A program made the translations under genes and the position numbers. Under the pieces are notes generated by a model, which had not been told where the DNA came from, did not search any database, and saw nothing but the letters and a program-made list of their open reading frames with translations. DNA of 49,378 nucleotides from Candidatus Methylomirabilis sp. (GTDB lineage: Bacteria; Methylomirabilota; Methylomirabilia; Methylomirabilales; Methylomirabilaceae): positions 1-49,378 of the forward strand of contig NSJM01000013.1 in NCBI GenBank assembly GCA_002634395.1. The letters run 5' to 3'. Each line of letters opens with the position of its first letter. Within the stretch, counting starts at the first letter, position 1. Below are positions 26,203-34,898 of this stretch, piece after piece.

Positions 26203-26415
26203 CAATGAACTACCCCACAGCTTACTGCGGGGTCTCGTCTTCTGTTCTGACCCGTCATTTCGCCTGCCTGTGCGTCTCCGCATGCAGACAGGTGCTTGAC
26301 AAGAAATCCAGTCTGGCTCTCTGGATACCGGCGCCTGCCCCGGACCTTGATCCATGGTCCGCCGGTATGACGCACTTGCGGCACACCGCGGGGAATGAAC
26401 CCTCAGGAGATTCAA
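26203..26415. repeat. Dispersed composite repeat, copy 2
   Basis: Similar to 20715-20895 from ATGAACTACCCC to GGAGATTCA, with a hairpin arm ACCCCACAG...CTGCGGGGT, the string GTCTTCTGTTCTG, a palindrome CCTGCCTGTGCG...CATGCAGACAGG at 26263-26292, and CGGTATGACGCACTTGCGGC. An extra segment of about 30 bases (around 26299-26335) distinguishes it from copy 1. It lies in the 495-base gap before the phosphoribulokinase gene (26147-26641), where I see no gene. Confidence 0.75.
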
Positions 26416-26641
26416 TCCTCCCGATTTCGATGGATCAACACTGCAGTCTAATGAAATTCTGACGGGGGTCAACTGCGTAAGGTACCGCAGCATCATGCGG
26501 GGTTGCAAGGCGTTAAGGACGGCGCTCGAAAATCTGGTCAAGGCGCAAGAGTCCGTCATATGCGGAGGCTGCGTGTGAGTCGGGAGACGCACAAAGAGGA
26601 CGGACTCGTCGTATACGGGTGGGCGAATCCGAGGAGCCATT

Positions 26642-27529
26642 TTATGCGTTGCGCATGGTGATCAGGTCCTTGATCAGCGGCGTCAGGATCAACTGCATCG
26701 CGAAATCCATCTTGCCGCCCGGCACAACGATGGTATTGCGGCGCGACATGAATGAGTCCTTGATCATGGACAGTAGATACTGAAAGTCGGCCTTCTCCTG
26801 GTTGCTGAAGCGGATGACGACGAAGCTCTCGTCCAGCGTCGGGATGTCGCGCGCCACGAATGGATTGGAAGTATCTACCGTGGACACGCGCTGGAAATTG
26901 ATGTCTGTATAGGAAAACTGTGGGCAGATATATTCCACGTAATCGGCCATACGTCGCAGTATGGTCTGCGTGACGGCCTCGGCCGAGTAGCCGCGCTTCG
27001 CGGTATCGCGATGAATTTTCTGGATCCATTCGAGGTTGACGATGGGAACAACGCCGATCATCAGATCGACATGCTTGGCAATATTGACCTTGTCCGTCAC
27101 CACCCCACCGTGCAGTCCTTCGTAGAACAGAACATCGGAGTTCTCGGGAATGGGTTCCCACGGAGTAAATTCGCCCGGCTTCAGGCTGGAGCCCAGCTTA
27201 GCGTTAAATTCAGCCGCCTCAGCGTCGCTGTGGATGTAGAAGCGGCGCTGACACATGCCCTCCTCACCGTACCGGCGAAAGGTTTCCTCGATCTTGTCGA
27301 AATCGTTGCATTCCGGTCCGAAATGACTGGGAGGATGCTGCCTATTCTCCTCGGCCAGTCTGACGGCGGCGGCGAATTGGGCGCGTGTCACATTGTGAAA
27401 GCTATCGCCCTCCAGTATCGCCGCTGTGATGTTTTCTCGACGGAAGATCTGCTCGAAAGAACGCTTTACAGTCGTTGTGCCCGCACCGGAGGAACCGGTG
27501 ACTACAATCACGGGATGCTTCTTGGACAT
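26642..27529 (-). CDS. prkB: Phosphoribulokinase, bacterial (class I) type
   Basis: The 295-residue protein shows the P-loop TGSSGAGTTT (residues 11-20) and EGDSFHN. It also has the class I PRK strings HFGPECNDFDKIEETF, TPWEPIPENSDVLFYEGLHGG, IGVVPIVNLEWIQKIHRD and RRMADYVEYICPQF. It makes ribulose-1,5-bisphosphate from ribulose-5-phosphate and ATP, the committed step of the Calvin cycle. Length (about 290) matches proteobacterial PRK rather than the longer plant/cyanobacterial type. ATG 27529 follows AAGGGGGAG. RuBisCO is not in the window. It is transcribed in the same direction as the cytochrome cluster and lies about 450 bases after its last gene. Confidence 0.96.
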   Translation of the reverse strand: MSKKHPVIVVTGSSGAGTTTVKRSFEQIFRRENITAAILEGDSFHNVTRAQFAAAVRLAEENRQHPPSHFGPECNDFDKIEETFRRYGEEGMCQRRFYIHSDAEAAEFNAKLGSSLKPGEFTPWEPIPENSDVLFYEGLHGGVVTDKVNIAKHVDLMIGVVPIVNLEWIQKIHRDTAKRGYSAEAVTQTILRRMADYVEYICPQFSYTDINFQRVSTVDTSNPFVARDIPTLDESFVVIRFSNQEKADFQYLLSMIKDSFMSRRNTIVVPGGKMDFAMQLILTPLIKDLITMRNA

Positions 27530-27984
27530 GACTCTCCCCCTTTCATGGTACGGCCAGAGGCCTCTCGTCCGGCTGACGTTCGCACAGCTCTATTAGCAAA
27601 GTATCCACTTGACGCAAGCAAGCACTTTCCAGCCCCTCCATCAGGCCTCACTTGGAAGTCGATTCTACCGGGATCATTCTTGATGACAGCAATCGGCCGG
27701 CGCGAGGCCAGCGAAGCGCCCCCAGACCTTCTTGAAACCAATCAACAACCCTGTGCGCCCAATGAGTCACTTGCGTCAAACGGATATCCCCCTTCGTAGA
27801 TCCGCCGTAACTCTAAACAATCACGCAATTTATGACAAGAAATAATGCGCATTGTTATCGCGCTGCCCACAAAATGTCTGCAGGTCCAATTTGCACTGTG
27901 ACTGCCGAGTATCCGCTGGCGACTGTTGCGCGCGCAGAGAATCGATATCGCTGAAGCGTCCGGATAATACGGTAGGCAATAATT
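27530..27984. other. Gap between the cytochrome cluster and prk, no gene seen
   Basis: The 455-base region has no supported ORF. An exact inverted pair TTGACGCAAG (27609-27618) and CTTGCGTCAA (about 27770-27779) sits about 150 bases apart and could bind a dimeric regulator or loop. It contains the candidate promoter below. I find no LysR-type T-N11-A site clear enough to call a CbbR operator. Confidence 0.4.
27810..27838 (-). promoter_or_regulatory. Possible promoter of prk
   Basis: On the minus strand TTGTCA (27838-27833), 17 bases, then TAGAGT (27815-27810). It lies about 280 bases from the prk ATG, so the leader would be long. This is a weak call. Confidence 0.3.
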
Positions 27985-28563
27985 CTACTTTTTCTCAGAC
28001 TCACCGCCTTTATTCCGTACGGAACGACCGGAGTTACCCATCTCTGCTATCCATCCTTTGACCCGCTTGGCATCGTCGGAGTCCGGCGGTACCAGGGCGA
28101 GAAACCGTCGGAACGCCTCAGTAGCCTCCTTCGTATCCCCCTTCTCTTTTAAAGCCTGTCCCTTATCGAACAGAGCATGGGCGTACTGGGGGTTCAGGCT
28201 CAACGCTCGATCGTACAGCTTGATGGCCTCATCCGGCTGATTGCTCTGCGTCAAGATCACTCCGAGGTGCGTCAGCGCCTCAATATGATTCCTATCAGTG
28301 AGCAGGATCTGATGATATTTCTCCCAGGCGGCTTGGAGGTCGCCGGCATCGAGTGAGGCGTGCGCCGCCTTTAAGGCCGAATCAATCTCGGAGGGTGAAA
28401 GCTTAGGACCAGGAGCGGCAGACGGCGACACGGCTGGCGATTGTGTCCGCGGGACGAGCGGAACGAAGGCTGAAGCCAGGTACCCAAGAAGAAATCCTAC
28501 GGCCAACGTGCTGCCCAGCATTATGATAAGGCGTATCTTACCGGATGATCGTTGTTCTTCCAT
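27985..28563 (-). CDS. Membrane-anchored TPR protein at the end of the multihaem cytochrome cluster
   Basis: The 192-residue product has an N-terminal helix (IIMLGSTLAVGFLLGYLASAF), a Pro/Ser/Ala linker, and three tetratricopeptide repeats: about 70-100 (ALKAAHASLDAGDLQAAWEKY), 100-135 (HIEALTHLGVILTQSNQPDEA) and 135-170 (QYAHALFDKGQALKEKGDTKEA). The TPR part would face the periplasm. ATG 28563 follows GAGAGGA. It lies 58 bases after the 18-haem gene. TPR proteins commonly assist cytochrome assembly (CcmI, NrfG), so a chaperone role for multihaem maturation is plausible but inferred. Confidence 0.8.
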   Translation of the reverse strand: MEEQRSSGKIRLIIMLGSTLAVGFLLGYLASAFVPLVPRTQSPAVSPSAAPGPKLSPSEIDSALKAAHASLDAGDLQAAWEKYHQILLTDRNHIEALTHLGVILTQSNQPDEAIKLYDRALSLNPQYAHALFDKGQALKEKGDTKEATEAFRRFLALVPPDSDDAKRVKGWIAEMGNSGRSVRNKGGESEKK

Positions 28564-28621
28564 TGTCCTCTCTGGGTTGACTCTGTTTGATATCGCTCGA
28601 TTCGAAATCTGACGTAGGTGC

Positions 28622-30817
28622 TTACCGATTCAAGAGGCGCATGGCGCCCTCGGTCGACTTCTTGACCTTCACCAAAATCGCCTTCGCAAGCTCTGGATTG
28701 TGAATTCCCCCAGCCTTGACGACTAGATCGAGATCCCGTTTCGCCGCCTGAAGGAGAAGGCGCGCCTCAGATGCCTTTGGGTCTTGAGGAGCATGGCGCA
28801 GGCCGGACTCCCCTTTCCTCAGGAGGCGCATGGCCTCTTCCAGGCCTTGACCGATATCTTTCCGCCACTGCGTGAACACCTTGACGGACGTCATGTCATG
28901 GCAGCCCAGGCACTGCGCTGCCACCGCTTGCCTGGAATGCTGCTTCTGAACATTGTGGCATCCCACACAGTCCGTCAGCTCTGCGTGGCCGCTAGGGGTC
29001 GGCTCAACCGCCTCAACCGTAATCGTACCAGAAAAGAAGGCGTTCTGGAGCGTGTGACAGGCGATGCACCGCTCGTTATCATTCCCCGCGCTGTGATGAC
29101 AGCTCAAGCAAGTCGCCTTTGTGACGGTCACCGCCTTGTGTCGCTCGGCCGAGTGACATGCCGTGCATGTGACGCCGAACTCAGTCACGTGGCGGACATG
29201 CGGGATTGTCTCAGCCCCAAATTTTACCTCCTCCGGTGCCTTCACTCCCAGTTGATTGTGACACAGCACCGCGCAATAGCCTCCACGAACGAGGGTCTCT
29301 TCCGTGGTTCTTAGAGGCGACTGTCCAAGGATCGCCATCGACTGATCCAAGTACCCGTCCGCGACCTTCAGAAGATCGGCGGCGAAGAAGACGTTGTGAA
29401 CGCCCTTCCCATTCGTGACGAATTCCACATTGTGTCGCGCATTAGTGACCAACTTCCAGGACTTCGCAAACTGCGGGTGAGTCCGAACGGTCGTGTGCAA
29501 TGTCTGCTCTGTTGACAGGAGCTTTGCATTGACCGCCGTGAGCATGGTCGTGATGGTCTGCCTCCAGCGTTCCAGCATTCCCTGATACCGTGTGTCGTGG
29601 CAGCCCAGACAGGCGCGTTCGGATGGTCTGAATGTTTGCCCACCGAATGTCGCCAGGGCCTTGTCCTTCCCGGGCTCCACATGACAGGCTACGCACTCTA
29701 CCCTGACCTGAAACATGTGGCCGGGGATCATCGGCGTCCCCTTCCCTCCCATACCGACGTACATCTCGAGGACTCCCTGGTGAGTAGCCTGATGGCAGGC
29801 TTTGCAATCGAGCCCTCGATCCCGAGTCGCAGGGTGCGCCTCCGGCATCTTCACCGCCGGCGACTGAAAGAGGCGCTTCGGCGGGAGTTGGGCATTGCTC
29901 TCGGCAGCCTCGGCACTCGAGGGTTCTGATAACCATTGCAATAACCCGCTCAGGGATAAGCCGATGGGGGGCGGGAGTTTGTGTCTGATCTCGCTGTGGC
30001 AACGGGTACACTCGATATGATGACCGGCCACGTGGAATTCGTGCATGAATGGTGTGTCGGCGTACTTCTGAAGCTTCTCTGGCTGGTTGTGACAGGTATA
30101 GCAGCGCTCTTTCGGCGCCTGACCGCTGCCCTCAACCACGTTGAGGTGGCATTTCTCGCATCCGACATTTCGTTTTACCATCACCTCGTGGTTGAAGGCG
30201 ATGGTCCCCATCTTGATGTCCCCCTTTGGCGCTGTGTGGCAGACCGTACACCCGCCAAGAGGGTGAAATTCCCGCGATGTCTTCATCCCCTTAAAGTGAC
30301 AGAGGTAACAGGTGGTCGTGGTCACCTCGATGTGCGTCCCCACTACGATCTGAGAGTGACAGCTTGTGCATCGAAGCTGCCGCCCCCGGCGTTCCTCTTT
30401 CAGGTGCGGGCCGTGGTCAAAGATGATCCCCCGCTTGAAGGTGACCGTACCTTCCAGCAGCCGACTCGTATGACACCCTGAGCGAAGACAACTTGCATCC
30501 TCAACCTCGGCGAACGGCTTCGAGCTGTAGGTCTGCGTCGCCCACTTCGCCACCTGGGAAAGCGCCTGGTACTTGACCCATATGGTGCCTCGAAGCTCGG
30601 GAGGATAATGGCAATCGATGCACGTGACGTTGCTATGCTTAGAGCTCCTCCAGGCCTCAACATACGGTTTCATAATATGGCAGGAATTACATAAGGCCGG
30701 GCTCGAACTGAGGCGATAGAGTCCACCCAGCGCGAGACCTCCAACGACTATGCCGGTCGCCAGGGCAATCAGGAGGATGCGCAAGCCACGGCGCCGAATA
30801 GGCGGTTGTTCAGCCAT
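28622..30817 (-). CDS. Membrane-anchored 18-haem cytochrome c (NapC/NirT-like N-terminus)
   Basis: The 731-residue protein begins with a helix (LRILLIALATGIVVGGLALGG) followed by A-L-C-N-S-C-H-I-M-K-P, the NapC/NirT-type first site. I count 16 CXXCH motifs. Two further motifs have unusual spacing: CLRSGCH (CX4CH) and CAVLCH (CX3CH). This gives up to 18 c-haems. Two helical His-Asn regions (NVEFVTNGKGVHNVFFAADLL and DLVVKAGGIHNPELAKAILV) recall the helical parts of nitrite reductase/octahaem enzymes and may be an internal duplication. It probably sits in the inner membrane facing the periplasm and passes electrons onward. Its ATG is 14 bases after the upstream cytochrome stop. Function beyond electron transfer is unknown. 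Confidence 0.88.
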   Translation of the reverse strand: MAEQPPIRRRGLRILLIALATGIVVGGLALGGLYRLSSSPALCNSCHIMKPYVEAWRSSKHSNVTCIDCHYPPELRGTIWVKYQALSQVAKWATQTYSSKPFAEVEDASCLRSGCHTSRLLEGTVTFKRGIIFDHGPHLKEERRGRQLRCTSCHSQIVVGTHIEVTTTTCYLCHFKGMKTSREFHPLGGCTVCHTAPKGDIKMGTIAFNHEVMVKRNVGCEKCHLNVVEGSGQAPKERCYTCHNQPEKLQKYADTPFMHEFHVAGHHIECTRCHSEIRHKLPPPIGLSLSGLLQWLSEPSSAEAAESNAQLPPKRLFQSPAVKMPEAHPATRDRGLDCKACHQATHQGVLEMYVGMGGKGTPMIPGHMFQVRVECVACHVEPGKDKALATFGGQTFRPSERACLGCHDTRYQGMLERWRQTITTMLTAVNAKLLSTEQTLHTTVRTHPQFAKSWKLVTNARHNVEFVTNGKGVHNVFFAADLLKVADGYLDQSMAILGQSPLRTTEETLVRGGYCAVLCHNQLGVKAPEEVKFGAETIPHVRHVTEFGVTCTACHSAERHKAVTVTKATCLSCHHSAGNDNERCIACHTLQNAFFSGTITVEAVEPTPSGHAELTDCVGCHNVQKQHSRQAVAAQCLGCHDMTSVKVFTQWRKDIGQGLEEAMRLLRKGESGLRHAPQDPKASEARLLLQAAKRDLDLVVKAGGIHNPELAKAILVKVKKSTEGAMRLLNR

Positions 30818-30831
30818 CGGTTCTTCTCACC

Positions 30832-32979
30832 TTAGCCGGCCTGCGGCGGTATCATGTCATCGCCCGGCAATGAATGTGACGCGGCTTCTGCTGCAAGCAT
30901 CTCATCCAACTCGGCTGGATGATCCCTGGCCATCTGTTCCCCCGTCATCGTCCCCGTCAGCCAGACCAGACTCATCGGGTAGATATCGGGCCGGAAGATG
31001 ACGCTGTAGAAGTGCCAGACGACAATAGCCAGCGTGGCAAGCCAGGCCTCGTAATAATGGACGACGGTTGCCAGGTCAATGACGAGAAGGGACCAGCGCG
31101 TCAGCACCCCGGTCTGAAACCACATCATAAACCCGGTACCGGTCATCACGGCAGTGCCCCATATGACCGCCCAGTACTCCAGCTTCTCCACGTACGTAAA
31201 ACGATCGAAGCGGGGCCGGTGCGGTCGCAGGCCCAGGTTAAAGGCCACCATTCCCCACGCCTCATGCAAGTCCCGTCGCCCGGGTTTCATGCATCGAAAC
31301 TGAGTTCGGCCGCGTTGTGTGCTGAACAGATACGCCAGATGGTAGATGGCCGCCAGCGTCATGAGCACACCGGAGATTCGATGGAGCCACGCTCTGACGG
31401 TATACCCTCTTTCGATCCAGACTAGCGGCCGCGCCCACCACGCATCGGGAAACTTCAGGGCAAAGCCTGTGATAACTAAGATCATAAAGGTTGTCAACAG
31501 CATGACATGCTGAATTCGCTCATTGACTGTCCAACGTTCAAAGAGGCGGCGCGCCACCTCGGGAGTCACAGGGGGTCTGGCCGCCTGTTGCCCATCCGCC
31601 CGCCAACGCTCTCGCAGATGCGCCAGGAAGTCAAGCCCGTTGTGCAGGCCCATCCCGCCGACAACGACAACGATGATCACAAGATAGATCCGTCGGATCA
31701 AGGTCACCCACGGATGTTCGCCGAATCCTGGGGCCACATGAATCCTGGTGCCGGCCAATTGCATGCCGGCGCCTCGGTGACACTGCCCACACGTGCGCGA
31801 AAGGTTCATCGGGCTGATGGTGGAGCGAGGATCGGAGGACGGTCGGATATTGTGAGTTCCGTGGCAGCTTGCACAGTTGGCCACAACGGGCGACCCGCCC
31901 CTCACCGCCAGACCGTGGAAGCTCTCGAAGAACGTTCCGGCTCGACGCGGCGCGAGGCCGAACTCCTCAACCACCGGCGTTGCCTCGTGGCAGGCAGCGC
32001 AGGTCTTGGAAACCGTCAGCGGCGCGACCCGTGATCCTGGAGCACGAGTGGCGGTAATTCCATGCTCTCCGTGACAATCGGTACATGTCGGCGCCGCCGA
32101 AATTCCGCGTGAGACGGCCCCGCCGTGCACGCTATCCCGGAACTGCGCCGCCTCGTTACCGTGACAACGGCTGCAGGTCGCAGCCACGTGTCCTTTGAAG
32201 ATGGCCGAGGCAGGATCGACGCCTCGTCGGATCTCATGCGCACCATGACAATCGGTGCAGGTTGCGGCCGCGAGATTACCTTTCTGCAGGATGGCCTGTC
32301 CGTGGATACTCTGCTCGAACAGCGCCACAACCCGCGGCCTCGCGATCCGTTCCTGAGCGATGATTTTCGGATCAGCATGGCAGCGGGCGCAGGTTTCGTG
32401 AATCTGTGAACGGTGGATAGGCGACAGGGGGTCGCGTCGAGACTTGACGGCGTGAGCCGTGTGGCACGTCACGCAGGTAGGCAGGTTACGGGTTGTCTCC
32501 ACCCGGCCGGCAGCATGAATGCCGACCGCCATCTGCGTGGCCTGGCCGCCATGACATGACGCGCAGATGCCGTTGGCATCCGCGGCTGTCTTTCGAATGT
32601 GGTGGCTGCCATGACAGGCGATGCAATTGGCGCTTGGACGGCCGCCGCCCAGTGCCGCATGAGCGTTCTCCGAAACCGTCTCATGAAGCTTGCGATGGCA
32701 TGAGGTGCATCGGACCGGCTGGGGCGTTTCGGTGTGGGGCGATTCCGAGATGTCACTATGACACTCGGCGCAGGCGAGCCCTTTGTGCGCAGATTGAACG
32801 AGGTCGGTAGGATCGTTATGGCAGACCGAGCACTCGTGAGGAGCAGCAGGCGACTCCGCGGCAGCCGCAAAGGCATTCGGAACTATCGTAAAGAAAAGCC
32901 AGGCAAGGAAAAGGCCTCCGACCACCTTTCCGCAGCTCACGCTCCTGATTCTCAGACGTGAAATAGTATCGCTACCCAC
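30832..32979 (-). CDS. 13-haem cytochrome c fused to a b561-like integral membrane domain
   Basis: The 715-residue protein has a signal-like helix (KVVGGLFLAWLFFTIVPNAFA) and thirteen CXXCH motifs between about residues 50 and 420 (ECSVCH to TCGQCH). It then has a helix-rich C-terminus of about 260 residues: IRRIYLVIIVVVVGGMGLHNG, IQHVMLLTTFMILVITGFAL, WLHRISGVLMTLAAIYHLAYL, WGTAVMTGTGFMMWFQTG and VVHYYEAWLATLAIVVWHF. Conserved His in these helices match the two-b-haem cytochrome b561/formate dehydrogenase gamma type. Such a fusion can take electrons from quinol and pass them along a periplasmic haem wire. Start GTG 32979 has no strong ribosome binding site. Confidence 0.88.
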   Translation of the reverse strand: MGSDTISRLRIRSVSCGKVVGGLFLAWLFFTIVPNAFAAAAESPAAPHECSVCHNDPTDLVQSAHKGLACAECHSDISESPHTETPQPVRCTSCHRKLHETVSENAHAALGGGRPSANCIACHGSHHIRKTAADANGICASCHGGQATQMAVGIHAAGRVETTRNLPTCVTCHTAHAVKSRRDPLSPIHRSQIHETCARCHADPKIIAQERIARPRVVALFEQSIHGQAILQKGNLAAATCTDCHGAHEIRRGVDPASAIFKGHVAATCSRCHGNEAAQFRDSVHGGAVSRGISAAPTCTDCHGEHGITATRAPGSRVAPLTVSKTCAACHEATPVVEEFGLAPRRAGTFFESFHGLAVRGGSPVVANCASCHGTHNIRPSSDPRSTISPMNLSRTCGQCHRGAGMQLAGTRIHVAPGFGEHPWVTLIRRIYLVIIVVVVGGMGLHNGLDFLAHLRERWRADGQQAARPPVTPEVARRLFERWTVNERIQHVMLLTTFMILVITGFALKFPDAWWARPLVWIERGYTVRAWLHRISGVLMTLAAIYHLAYLFSTQRGRTQFRCMKPGRRDLHEAWGMVAFNLGLRPHRPRFDRFTYVEKLEYWAVIWGTAVMTGTGFMMWFQTGVLTRWSLLVIDLATVVHYYEAWLATLAIVVWHFYSVIFRPDIYPMSLVWLTGTMTGEQMARDHPAELDEMLAAEAASHSLPGDDMIPPQAG

Positions 32980-33054
32980 ATTGCCAAACAGGGCGCGCGA
33001 TAGTGCCGATTGCGGATCGACAGACTCTCAAGTCAGCCACCCGCCCCAACCAAG

Positions 33055-33468
33055 TTACTGTGTCTCGGTGCCGTTCGACTGTGGAGCCGCACCAACCTTA
33101 TGGCACTTCAGACAGTTAGCCATCTCCTTTGTGGAGAATGCAACCTTCCCGTTATGGCATGTGCCACACGCTTTGCCTTCATTGTAGGCCTTCATGGTAA
33201 GGTCGGGCGAGGTTCCAGCCTTGGTCTTGAAAGGCTTACCCTTGCCGTGGCAGTTGAGGCACTTCTGGCCTTTTTCAATATGCGTTTTATGATCGAACGT
33301 CACCTTCCCTGGGCTCGGATTCCCTGCCTCATCCTTAGTCTTCTGCTCGAACGCGAAGGCAGGGGGGATCTTCGGCTTTGCCTGGGCGAAACTTCGAGTC
33401 GGTGTAAAGTTTACGATGAGGAGGCACGCCAGAGCGAGCGTCGCGCTCCTTCCGATCAGTGATTTCAT
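33055..33468 (-). CDS. Periplasmic trihaem cytochrome c7-like
   Basis: From ATG 33468, with AAAAGGAGG upstream, the product has 137 residues. It has a signal peptide (SLIGRSATLALACLLIVNF ... FAQA) and three CXXCH motifs: KCLNCHGKG, ACGTCHNGK and NCLKCHKVG. KVTFDHKTHIEKGQKC is typical of the c7/c3-like FxHxxH fold. Small diffusible cytochromes of this type shuttle electrons between membrane dehydrogenases and outer-membrane conduits. An upstream in-frame start at 33603 is unlikely because it delays the signal peptide. It lies between the nonahaem gene (151 bases upstream) and the 13-haem gene. Confidence 0.9.
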   Translation of the reverse strand: MKSLIGRSATLALACLLIVNFTPTRSFAQAKPKIPPAFAFEQKTKDEAGNPSPGKVTFDHKTHIEKGQKCLNCHGKGKPFKTKAGTSPDLTMKAYNEGKACGTCHNGKVAFSTKEMANCLKCHKVGAAPQSNGTETQ

Positions 33469-33619
33469 GCTTCCTCCTTTTCGTGGGCAATCTTCTCGAA
33501 TCGTAAGAGTCTGACGGAGCGTCACGGCTGTATTCCGCAGAGGTAGGGCACACATGCACCCTGCTCCTCTTATCTCCGAACTATAATCACTCGGCTCAGT
33601 CATGTCAATGCCCGTCGTA

Positions 33620-34891
33620 TTATCCGCCAGGTCCTCTCCGTCGATCGACCTCTCTGATCTTCAAGAAGAGGCCGACCAGGACCGCGACAATGACCAGCAT
33701 GGAGACCGCCAACCCCTTGCGACGGAACTGTAGCTCAGCCAGGAGGCCTTGGCCGCTCTCGAGGCTCTTCTGCGCGACGATCAACCCTGAGTCGGTGGCG
33801 GTCTTTATCTTTTCTATCTGCAGTGAATGAGTTTCCGCTCTGGCCTTAATCAAGGACTCTTTAGCCGCAAGCAGCTCGAATCGTGGAGAGCCGATCTCCA
33901 TGCCCGCGTGCTCGGCCCTGGTAAGGATTGTCGCCGCCTGATCGAGTCGGCTCGAAAGACCCTCGATCATGGTTCGCAATTCGGCGGCCTTCTTCAGGGG
34001 CGCAGAGTCGGCTTCATGACAAGTGGCGCAAGGCGTATCTTCTCCACCGGCCAGCATTGCGTCTGACGGTTTCGTGATATCGTGATTACTATGACATGTC
34101 ACGCACGCCGGCATCCCCAGCTCGGCGAATGCCGATTTATGCGCGCTCTTCGCGAAGAGCTCAGCCGTCGCGACATGACAGTGACTGCAGACATTCGCTA
34201 CTGAATCGATACCTGGAGGGGCGGCGCCGTGACTACCGTGACAACTGTTACATGTCGGAGAGGCAAGGTCCGCCCTTTTGGTCAACATCTCGTAATGAAT
34301 GCTCTGCTTGTACTTGTCGAGCTGATCGGTGGGAATCTTGTACGCTTTCATGTAGTCAGCGTTTCCGTGGCATCGACCACACGTCTCAGCAACCTTAGTG
34401 GGATAGGTCCAGGCCATCTGGTCTTTCACGGCGCGAATGGCATGCACGTCATGGCAACTGATGCACACGGCAACCTTCTGATCCCCCTCGCGAAATCTTT
34501 TCCCGTGGACACTGGTATAGTATTCCTTGACCTGATCTGTCCGAATTGACGGATTAAACTTCCGCATGTAGTTCGGGTCACTGTGGCACTTCCCACAGGT
34601 TTCAGGGATCTCGTGACGCTTCGGTTTGCCCAGGAACCCCTTCGCCGGGCTGTGGCTCTGCGCCTTGTTGTCGAATGCGGTCTGGTCGCCGCCGTGGCAG
34701 CTCTGACAACCCAGCCCCCGCGCCAGGTGGTAATCATCTTTAATCTTGACGGCCGGACGGTTGAAGCGCTCCTCTCGTAATCCGATATGGCAGTCAATGC
34801 AGGCATCCGCCGCTTCCGCGAAGGAGATGCGGATCAGGCCGGCCACAGTGAGGAGGAGACCCAGACATGCAATGCGCAGTGCGATCTTCAC
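33620..34891 (-). CDS. Nonahaem cytochrome c with C-terminal coiled coil and membrane anchor
   Basis: From GTG 34891, preceded by GAGGCAATC, the product is 423 residues: a signal peptide (KIALRIACLGLLLTVAGLIR) and nine CXXCH motifs between about residues 30 and 300 (ACIDCH to PCATCH). A long helical region (KKAAELRTMIEGLSSRLDQA ... LIKARAETHSLQIEKIKTAT) is followed by one C-terminal helix (LAVSMLVIVAVLVGLFLKI). It is probably anchored to the inner membrane by the C-terminus with the haem domain in the periplasm. Starts further upstream (ATG 34921, TTG 34927) overlap the cytochrome b gene and lengthen the signal peptide. Eight bases separate its start from the cytochrome b stop, implying a shared transcript. 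Confidence 0.88.
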   Translation of the reverse strand: MKIALRIACLGLLLTVAGLIRISFAEAADACIDCHIGLREERFNRPAVKIKDDYHLARGLGCQSCHGGDQTAFDNKAQSHSPAKGFLGKPKRHEIPETCGKCHSDPNYMRKFNPSIRTDQVKEYYTSVHGKRFREGDQKVAVCISCHDVHAIRAVKDQMAWTYPTKVAETCGRCHGNADYMKAYKIPTDQLDKYKQSIHYEMLTKRADLASPTCNSCHGSHGAAPPGIDSVANVCSHCHVATAELFAKSAHKSAFAELGMPACVTCHSNHDITKPSDAMLAGGEDTPCATCHEADSAPLKKAAELRTMIEGLSSRLDQAATILTRAEHAGMEIGSPRFELLAAKESLIKARAETHSLQIEKIKTATDSGLIVAQKSLESGQGLLAELQFRRKGLAVSMLVIVAVLVGLFLKIREVDRRRGPGG

Positions 34892-34898
34892 GATTGCC

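Noticed and set aside
26143-26640. Open frame on the minus strand of 165 codons
   Set aside because: It overlaps the pcs start and the second composite repeat; composition looks like repeat-derived non-coding DNA.
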